Position numbers and translations under genes: made by a program
DNA from: CAZTZY01 sp964617765
GTDB taxonomy: Bacteria > Pseudomonadota > Gammaproteobacteria > Pseudomonadales > DT-91
DNA: 8,037 nucleotides
Assembly: GCA_964617765.1 (NCBI GenBank)
Contig: CAZTZY010000110.1
Coordinates: 1 to 8,037, forward strand
Reading direction: 5' to 3'
Notes under the pieces: generated by a model
Seen by the model: only the letters and a program-made list of their open reading frames with translations
Told to the model about the DNA's origin: nothing
Databases searched by the model: none
In this document: piece by piece, positions 1-4,739 of the stretch
Layout: every line of letters begins with the position of its first letter
Position numbering within the stretch: the stretch's first letter is position 1

Positions 1-556
1 CACTATAAATGCTGCCATTCACATCCCAGTCACCCCAGGTATCCTCATAAAGAAGACTTACACCATTATAATTACTAACCTCCCAGCCATATAAAGCCTG
101 TTGTGGGCGGGCAAGGATAAATGTATTGCCAACATCCTGAAAATCAGAGTAAAAATAGATAGGTAAACGTTTGCGTCCGGCTTGAATAGTCCAGTTGCTG
201 GATATCTGGTAAGAAAGGTATGCCCACTCTAACGAAAACTCTGAATCAACTGAGCGGGCAACGCCTTGTAGAGTGATATAAAGATCAGGGGTAAATAAAA
301 TGCTGGATTGCAGACCAATTTTCGAATCGGGTAATAATGAGGCAGATCCTCCTTCATAAAGGCCGCCTTGATTATAATCAGTTAAATAACAGGGACAGTT
401 AAAATCAAGATAGGCCGGATTATTTTTTTCCCTTTTAATCATTTGTCCGGCAGCGACAGTCAAAAAACCATTTACATTGAAATCTACTGCGTAAGTATTG
501 GCACCAGTAAAAATGAGTGGTAATAACGTGGCAACTTTTTTGATTTTCGCTATCAC
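1..556 (-). CDS. Porin-like outer-membrane beta-barrel protein, N-terminal part (cut by window edge)
   Basis: The frame opens at a GTG at 556 and runs off the window at position 1, giving 185 codons. An in-frame stop lies two codons upstream of the GTG, and an AGGGAG Shine-Dalgarno sits 7-8 nt before it, so this start is well supported. Residues 1-23 form a classic Sec signal peptide: basic start (K4, K6, K7), hydrophobic core (LLPLIF), and a Thr-Tyr-Ala cleavage site before V24. The mature part alternates polar and hydrophobic residues with many aromatics, as in beta-barrel strands. It includes segments such as FLEWAYLSYQI-like strands followed by GRKRLPIYFYSDFQDVG and a later YGWEVSNYNG, a pattern I associate with porin-like proteins of gammaproteobacteria. 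A Cys-Pro-Cys at residues 54-56 is unusual for a porin. The likely role is passive uptake of a small solute across the outer membrane; the substrate cannot be read. It lies downstream of the CMD gene on the same strand, 184 bp away, so co-transcription is possible but not shown. The C-terminal strands are outside the window. Confidence 0.75.
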   Translation of the reverse strand, partial: MIAKIKKVATLLPLIFTGANTYAVDFNVNGFLTVAAGQMIKREKNNPAYLDFNCPCYLTDYNQGGLYEGGSASLLPDSKIGLQSSILFTPDLYITLQGVARSVDSEFSLEWAYLSYQISSNWTIQAGRKRLPIYFYSDFQDVGNTFILARPQQALYGWEVSNYNGVSLLYEDTWGDWDVNGSIYS

Positions 557-683
557 TATTTAACTCCCTGATTTTTTTATTGTTGTTTATGATAGACGAC
601 ACATTGAAAAAATAACAATCAAAATCAGGATATAAGATGGTAAATTAATAAATAAGTGAACGAGAATATGTCGAGTGATGTGC

Positions 684-701
684 GGGGTGTGCAAACACCC
701 C
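684..701. other. Perfect 7-bp hairpin with a GCAA tetraloop between the CMD and porin genes
   Basis: GGGGTGT at 684-690 and ACACCCC at 695-701 form a perfect stem around a four-base loop, which on the plus strand is GCAA (a GNRA-type loop). Neither strand has a proper T-run after the stem, so it is not a convincing intrinsic terminator. Short direct repeats of AACGAGAA (about 659-666 and 709-716) flank it. It sits between two minus-strand genes, where it could attenuate read-through or stabilise a processed mRNA end. The rest of 557-740 is A+T-rich and shows no gene. Confidence 0.4.
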
Positions 702-740
702 TTATATTAACGAGAAGTTTTTAAAACTGTACAGGCCTTA

Positions 741-1130
741 TTATTCGGTCTTTTTCTCCTTTTCAAAGCCGGCAATGGCTTTTTCTACAGCACCACGTAA
801 TCCACTGACACGGGGATATCCTGCATAGGGAGCAGCCTGAATGACCAGTTCGCGCAATTGTTCCTCGGTTAATTCATTGTTGCGTAGTGCGCAACCGCAT
901 TGAATATTGAAAACATCTGCTTCGCCCAGAGCCGCAATAATACCCATGGTAAACAGGCGGCGATCGCGCAATGAAAGAACTTCTTCGCGGGCCCATACCG
1001 AACCAAAAAGATTTTCCAGCATGATGTCAAAAAATGGATCCTGGCCTTCAGCAGGTGGTTCCATCAGGCTGCTGCCATAACAGCGTTTAAAGATTTCAGT
1101 ACCGATTTCGCGTTTGGATTTGTTAGTCAT
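741..1130 (-). CDS. Carboxymuconolactone decarboxylase (CMD) family protein
   Basis: This 129-residue protein has the length of a single CMD domain. The ATG at 1130 has a GGAG Shine-Dalgarno about 8 nt upstream. Family features are visible in order: LFGSVWAREEVLSLRDRRL (about 41-59), the TMGIIAALGEAD helix (61-72), ALRNNELTEEQLRE (81-94), and the AAPYAGYPR motif (99-107) typical of PcaC-like members. PcaC proteins decarboxylate gamma-carboxymuconolactone in aromatic catabolism, while AhpD relatives are thiol peroxidase partners using a Cys-x-x-Cys. Here the position that is usually His before the LRN motif reads Gln77, followed by Cys78-Gly-Cys80. Neither the PcaC nor the AhpD active site is therefore intact, and the substrate is open. 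It is cytoplasmic, with no signal or TM segment. It is divergent from the oxidoreductase operon at 1261, with which it probably shares a pathway. The family call is firm; the specific reaction is not. Confidence 0.88.
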   Translation of the reverse strand: MTNKSKREIGTEIFKRCYGSSLMEPPAEGQDPFFDIMLENLFGSVWAREEVLSLRDRRLFTMGIIAALGEADVFNIQCGCALRNNELTEEQLRELVIQAAPYAGYPRVSGLRGAVEKAIAGFEKEKKTE

Positions 1131-1160
1131 GAAAAGCTCCGATATAGATGATTTTTTATC

Positions 1161-1189
1161 ATTATGTAAGGTTATTTTGAAAAAGTAAA
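1161..1189 (-). promoter_or_regulatory. Predicted sigma-70-type promoter for the CMD gene
   Basis: On the minus strand a TTTACT box (plus-strand 1184-1189, 4 of 6 matches to the -35 consensus) is followed after exactly 17 bp by CATAAT (1161-1166, 5 of 6 matches to the -10 consensus). The -10 lies about 30 nt before the CMD start. The spacing and position are good, but the surroundings are A+T-rich, so chance matches are possible. Confidence 0.45.
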
Positions 1190-1219
1190 TTGAGGTTGAC
1201 TAAAAAGACAGGTAAGGTT
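1166..1219. repeat. Pair of perfect 8-bp direct repeats GTAAGGTT in the divergent promoter region
   Basis: GTAAGGTT occurs at 1166-1173 and again at 1212-1219, start to start 46 bp. The first copy touches the -10 box of the minus-strand promoter, and the second directly precedes the -10 box of the plus-strand promoter. This placement would suit an operator that co-regulates the divergent genes, but 8-bp repeats can arise by chance and no regulator gene is in the window. Confidence 0.3.
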
Positions 1220-1225
1220 TACTAT
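1196..1225 (+). promoter_or_regulatory. Predicted sigma-70-type promoter for the oxidoreductase operon
   Basis: TTGACT (1196-1201, 5 of 6 matches to the -35 consensus) is followed after 18 bp by TACTAT (1220-1225, 4 of 6 matches to the -10 consensus). The -10 ends 35 bp before the first gene's ATG, leaving a short leader with a modest CAGG ribosome-binding site at 1249-1252. It is back to back with the predicted CMD promoter, so the two units share about 70 bp of regulatory DNA. Confidence 0.45.
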
Positions 1226-1260
1226 TATTTCAAATCGTACAAATTAATCAGGTATATGCA

Positions 1261-2109
1261 ATGACAAAAACCATAAGCAATGCGGGATTTATCGGTTTAG
1301 GCAATATCGGCAAACCTATGGCAATAAGCTTGTTAAAGGGTGATTTTGGCGTGTGGGTCTATGATGTATTTCCGGCAGCAGCTGATGACTTGGTAAAAAA
1401 AGGTGCCCATCGTGCTGAAACGATTGCTCAATTGACTGAACATTGTGAAGTGATAGGCGTGTGTGTGCGTGATGATATTGACGTGATCAATGTCATGGAT
1501 CAATTACTGGCAGCTCCAGGCAAATGCAAGGCAGTGGCAATTCACAGTACAGTCACTCCGCAAACCATCAAGGCACAGGCCGAGCGTGCGGAAGAAAAGA
1601 ATATCCAGCTTCTGGATGCCCCGATTACCGGCGGCGCAGGTGGTGCTGCTAATGGCACATTATGTTATATGGTCGGTGGCAGTGCAGAAGCGCTGGAACT
1701 TTGCCGTGCTGCGTTTGAAACTTCAGCGAAGAAAATCATCCACGCTGGCGAGTTGGGAATGGGCATGATGGCTAAACTGTGTAATAACCTGATGACCTAT
1801 GCCGAATTTACCGCAATTTATGAAGCCCTGCGCCTGGCAAAATCCTGTGGTCTTGCTGAAAATGTAGTGCGGGAAGTTGGCGCCGCGAATGGCAATATTA
1901 CCGACCAGATGACCCAGTTTACGGGCTTGCATGCCTTCAAGCCACACATGTCAGCGGAAGATTATGAAAAAATGGCGGGGGGTTTTGCAGTCGTTGCTGA
2001 AAAGGATTTATCTATTGCACTTGAGCAAGCGAAGCTGTTAGGGCAAACCCTGCCTGGTTGTGAGCGCAGCCTGGAAGTGATTGCAAAAGTGTACAGGGAT
2101 GCTTATTGA
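1261..2109 (+). CDS. NAD-dependent beta-hydroxyacid dehydrogenase (3-hydroxyisobutyrate dehydrogenase family)
   Basis: This is a 282-residue protein of normal length for the family, which oxidises beta-hydroxyacids such as 3-hydroxyisobutyrate or tartronate semialdehyde-type substrates in the cytoplasm. The N-terminal Rossmann fold opens with GFIGLGNIGKPM, whose dinucleotide glycines are G12, G14 and G17. Asp35 closes the second beta strand (VYD), which favours NAD over NADP. The substrate-binding signature DAPITGGAGGAANGTL spans residues 119-134, with the GG at 124-125. The catalytic lysine is K172 in GMGMMAKLCNN, followed by the conserved Asn pair 175-176. The C-terminal helical domain contains AEKDL (246-250), matching the family's conserved Lys-Asp region. 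It is the first gene of a three-gene operon, with 42 bp to the aldehyde dehydrogenase ATG. It is not a diagnosed 3-hydroxyisobutyrate dehydrogenase, because no valine-pathway partners such as mmsA-type neighbours are evident. The substrate is unknown. A close analogue by context is the mycobacterial Rv0770 family (from memory). Confidence 0.9.
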   Translation: MTKTISNAGFIGLGNIGKPMAISLLKGDFGVWVYDVFPAAADDLVKKGAHRAETIAQLTEHCEVIGVCVRDDIDVINVMDQLLAAPGKCKAVAIHSTVTPQTIKAQAERAEEKNIQLLDAPITGGAGGAANGTLCYMVGGSAEALELCRAAFETSAKKIIHAGELGMGMMAKLCNNLMTYAEFTAIYEALRLAKSCGLAENVVREVGAANGNITDQMTQFTGLHAFKPHMSAEDYEKMAGGFAVVAEKDLSIALEQAKLLGQTLPGCERSLEVIAKVYRDAY

Positions 2110-2139
2110 TTGCCGAGGCTACATTGATCCCATTGATTA

Positions 2140-2143
2140 AAGG
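2140..2143 (+). promoter_or_regulatory. Ribosome-binding site deciding the aldehyde dehydrogenase start
   Basis: AAGG at 2140-2143 lies 8 nt before the ATG at 2152. A GTG at 2143-2145 is in frame three codons upstream, but it overlaps this site and has no good Shine-Dalgarno of its own. The ATG, giving a protein starting MSNPFN, is therefore preferred. Confidence 0.65.
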
Positions 2144-2151
2144 TGAAAAGA

Positions 2152-3624
2152 ATGTCAAATCCATTTAATGCTGAAGCCCGCTTGTTTATTAATGGTGAAT
2201 TGCGTGAGGCTCTATCCGGTAAGCAATACAATAATATTAATCCAGCTACTGAAGAAGTGGCAGGTGTTGCTGCCGATGCCGGTCTTGCTGATGCTGAATT
2301 GGCATTGTCGGCTGCGCGCAGGGCGTTTGATGAAACTGACTGGAGCACCAATGTCGCTTTCCGCAAAAAGTGCCTGATGCAGTTACGTGATGGACTAAAA
2401 GCAGTTTCAGCTGAATTACGTGAACAGGTGATTGCCGAAGTAGGTGCACCGTTAGGCATTGTGGAAAATGGCCCGCAATGTGATGTAGCCATTGGCTTTG
2501 CTGATTTTTTTATCGATTTGCTTGATACCTACGAATGGGAAACCGAGTTGCCGGTCACAGCCGTAATGGGCGTGCCAAGCAAGCGTATGGTATGGAAAGA
2601 AGCAGCAGGGGTTGTGGCCGCTATTTCTCCGTGGAATTTCCCCTTGCAAATTAACCTCGCCAAAGTGATACCGGCTTTGGCAGCGGGTTGCACTGTTGTA
2701 TTGAAATCATCACCAGAAACCCCCTGGACGGCGTCTATCCTTGGGCGTGTAGCCAAGGAATACACCGATATTCCTGCAGGTGTATTGAATGTGTTAACTT
2801 CATCAAATCCTGCTGAAATTGGCGAATTCCTATGTACAGATTCGCGAGTTGATGTTGTGTCATTTACTGGTTCTACCGGTGTTGGCAAACGTATTATGGC
2901 CATGGCATCTAACACCGTGAAAAAAGTATTCCTTGAGCTGGGTGGTAAATCAGCGCATATCGTTCTCGATGATGCCGATTTTGGTATGGGTTTATTGACC
3001 AGTTTTGCGGTGTGTTTCCATGCCGGGCAGGGTTGTGCCATTCCTACCCGGTTTTTATTGCCTGAATCACGTTATGAAGAAGGTGTTGCAATTATCAAAT
3101 CGTATCTATCCGGTGTGCGTTATGGCAAGCCGCATGATAAGGGCCAGTTCATGGGGCCACTCATTAGTAAAAGACAACAACAGCGTGTTCTGGAGTATAT
3201 TGAAAAAGGCAAAGCAGAAGGTGCGCGGCTGGTATGTGGCGGTGGAATTCCTGCACACTTGCCCAAAGGCTTTTATGTTGAGCCCACCGTTTTTGCGGAT
3301 GTGACCAACGACATGACTATCGCTCGCGAAGAAATATTTGGGCCAGTGCTGTCCATCATTTCCTACAAGGATGATGACGATGCCGTGCGTATCGCTAACG
3401 ATAGTATCTATGGTTTATCCGGTTCCATTTTTTCTGGCGATCTTGAGCGTGCGTTGCGAATGGCCAGAAGGATTCGCACGGGTACACTGAATATCAACGG
3501 TGCAGCATTCTTTGCTGCAGATGCGCCTTTTGGCGGTTATAAACAAAGCGGCATTGGTCGCGAAATGGGTGTGCAGGGATTTGAAGAATATCTGCAAACT
3601 AAAACAGTAGCGATTCCAGGTTAA
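2152..3624 (+). CDS. NAD(P)-dependent aldehyde dehydrogenase
   Basis: The protein has 490 residues, the usual size of the ALDH superfamily, and oxidises an aldehyde to its acid in the cytoplasm. All hallmark residues are present when numbered from the ATG at 2152. They are Asn162 in SPWNFP, Lys185 in the cofactor motif KSSPETP, and FTGSTGVG at 238-245. The general base is Glu262 in LELGGK, the nucleophile is Cys295 in GQGCAIPTR, and EEIFGPV covers 393-399. The C-terminal FGGYKQSGIGRE segment follows at 460-471. It reads intact. A GTG three codons upstream is possible but less likely (see the ribosome-binding site). It lies 42 bp after the hydroxyacid dehydrogenase and 15 bp before the SDR gene, so all three are almost surely one transcript. 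The likely role is oxidation of the aldehyde produced by a partner dehydrogenase. The substrate cannot be named from sequence. By context and feel it resembles the mycobacterial AldA (Rv0768) type, which also neighbours an SDR gene (from memory). Confidence 0.95.
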   Translation: MSNPFNAEARLFINGELREALSGKQYNNINPATEEVAGVAADAGLADAELALSAARRAFDETDWSTNVAFRKKCLMQLRDGLKAVSAELREQVIAEVGAPLGIVENGPQCDVAIGFADFFIDLLDTYEWETELPVTAVMGVPSKRMVWKEAAGVVAAISPWNFPLQINLAKVIPALAAGCTVVLKSSPETPWTASILGRVAKEYTDIPAGVLNVLTSSNPAEIGEFLCTDSRVDVVSFTGSTGVGKRIMAMASNTVKKVFLELGGKSAHIVLDDADFGMGLLTSFAVCFHAGQGCAIPTRFLLPESRYEEGVAIIKSYLSGVRYGKPHDKGQFMGPLISKRQQQRVLEYIEKGKAEGARLVCGGGIPAHLPKGFYVEPTVFADVTNDMTIAREEIFGPVLSIISYKDDDDAVRIANDSIYGLSGSIFSGDLERALRMARRIRTGTLNINGAAFFAADAPFGGYKQSGIGREMGVQGFEEYLQTKTVAIPG

Positions 3625-3639
3625 GGCTCAGAGGTATTT

Positions 3640-4404
3640 ATGTTGAAAGGTAAAGTCATTATTGTTACCGGCGGTTCAAAAGGTTTGGGTTTGGCGGCTT
3701 GTAAATCACTGGTTGAGTCAGGTGCCAAAGTCGGTATTCTTGCGCGCAGTGAAAAAGATATCATCAAGGCAGTCAATTCTTTGGGTGCTTCTAACGCTTT
3801 TGGAGTTTCAGTTGATGTAGGCGACAAGGTTTCAGTGGAATCAGCCTTTGCCAGTGTACATGCGCATTTTGGCCAACTTGATGGTGTGGTTAATAACGCC
3901 GGTTTAGCTCGTCCCAATTCCATTGAAACTTTGCCCGTAGAAGATTTGCAATTACAAATCAATACCAACTTTATTGGTCTGGTTTATTGCTGCCAGGCAG
4001 CAATCCCTTTATTGCGTGCACAAGGTGGTGGCCTGATTGTGAATATTTCTTCAGCCAGCGTACATCACGAAAATGAAATGTCGCATCTTTCAATCTATGC
4101 AGCTACAAAAGCGGCGGTTGAGGTATTCAGCAGGGAACTGCGCCATGAAGTCACCAAAGATAAAATTGGCGTAACTGTGCTGGTACCAGGTTCAGCGGAA
4201 AGTGAATTCGGCATGGGATTTGATTTTGGGAAACTGAGTATCGCCTTACATGACTGGCAAACGCGTGGTAAATATTACGATGGCACCATGAAAGCAGCAC
4301 AAATTGGTCAGGCGATTGCTCATTGTTTTACCTATCCTGCAGGTGTCACAGTCGATTTTATGGAAGTGAAACCACATATGCCTGCTGATAAGCCCTTGTT
4401 TTAA
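3640..4404 (+). CDS. Short-chain dehydrogenase/reductase (SDR)
   Basis: This classical SDR of 254 residues is a cytoplasmic NAD(P)-dependent alcohol/ketone oxidoreductase. The ATG at 3640 follows an AGAGG Shine-Dalgarno by about 5 nt. The cofactor motif TGGSKGLG is at 10-17. Lys14 inside it and Arg36 after the second beta strand both point to NADP(H) preference. NNAG stabilises the fold at 85-88, and the conserved helix-4 Asn is N110. The catalytic Tyr153 and Lys157 are in YAATK. The active-site serine is S138 or S140 in NISSAS, since the loop between it and the Tyr is about two residues longer than usual. The C-terminus (residues 232-254) is Pro-rich, with no TM segment. It is the last gene of the operon, 15 bp after the aldehyde dehydrogenase. 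No clear intrinsic terminator follows. Substrate unknown; the adjacency to an ALDH suggests sequential oxidation or reduction of the same compound. Confidence 0.93.
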   Translation: MLKGKVIIVTGGSKGLGLAACKSLVESGAKVGILARSEKDIIKAVNSLGASNAFGVSVDVGDKVSVESAFASVHAHFGQLDGVVNNAGLARPNSIETLPVEDLQLQINTNFIGLVYCCQAAIPLLRAQGGGLIVNISSASVHHENEMSHLSIYAATKAAVEVFSRELRHEVTKDKIGVTVLVPGSAESEFGMGFDFGKLSIALHDWQTRGKYYDGTMKAAQIGQAIAHCFTYPAGVTVDFMEVKPHMPADKPLF

Positions 4405-4420
4405 TATGACTAGGAGTATC

Positions 4421-4586
4421 TATAAAAACCGACTTTTCCCATGATAGCCCTGCCAGCCTAGTGCTCGAATCCACATTGACTTCGAGGTAACTGCGGTTCT
4501 GTGCGTGGCGTCTCCTTGCTCACCCGGCAACTCAAGATTAGGTTTTTGTACTTCTTATCTTGCTCCGATCAATAAGTCTCAAGTAC
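4421..4586. other. Structured, G+C-richer intergenic element of unknown nature (possible small RNA or dispersed repeat)
   Basis: In the 335-bp gap after the SDR gene, 4421-4430 (TATAAAAACC) can pair with 4541-4550 (GGTTTTTGTA) over 10 positions, including one G-T wobble, and so encloses about 130 bp. Inside are a 6-bp hairpin CTCGAA/TTCGAG (4464-4469 with 4481-4486) and a small TTGC/GCAA hairpin (4516-4519 with 4527-4530). Overlapping the right end is a longer hairpin: GTACTT (4548-4553) with AAGTAC (4581-4586), plus inner CTTAT (4554-4558) with ATAAG (4572-4576). The core 4441-4540 is more G+C-rich than the flanking spacer. No start-codon-led gene fits, and no transposase or target duplication is seen. 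Downstream, 4587-4739 is A+T-rich, with only a very weak AAAAG/CTTTT hairpin (4609-4622) and the kinase leader. Neither strand nor function can be assigned. Confidence 0.35.
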
Positions 4587-4739
4587 TTTCTGCTTAAAAA
4601 TGGTTCGCAAAAGATGACTTTTTTATTTCAATTCTGAAAGAGTTGGATTATTCCCGATCAAATAATTAGCCTAATATCAGGCGCTTGACTAGAATCAAAG
4701 TTTAAGGCAATTAATATGTTTGAGGTATAAGGAAGCTGG

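Noticed and set aside
2529..3041. Long minus-strand open frame opposite the aldehyde dehydrogenase
   Set aside because: It lies fully inside a gene with all catalytic motifs on the plus strand, and its translation shows no domain. It is a shadow frame.
4461..4475. T-arm-like string resembling the TCGAATCC of a tRNA
   Set aside because: Only three stem pairs can form around it, and no acceptor, D or anticodon arm is found at the right distances on either strand.
4490..4515. Minus-strand CACGCACAG string similar to the start of a cyclic-di-GMP (GEMM) riboswitch
   Set aside because: The following conserved GEMM blocks, including the tetraloop receptor side, are absent, and it is not upstream of a gene on that strand.
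4448..4597. Open frame of 49 codons on the plus strand within the intergenic element
   Set aside because: There is no ATG and no ribosome-binding site near a possible GTG, and the translation shows no recognisable domain. It is better explained by the local G+C-richer composition.
4609..4622. AAAAG/CTTTT hairpin followed by T residues as an intrinsic terminator
   Set aside because: The stem has a single G-C pair, far too weak for a confident terminator call.
4716..4730. Four-codon reading frame directly before the kinase (ATG to TAA)
   Set aside because: It has no Shine-Dalgarno and no attenuator-like context. It only serves to exclude 4716 as the kinase start.
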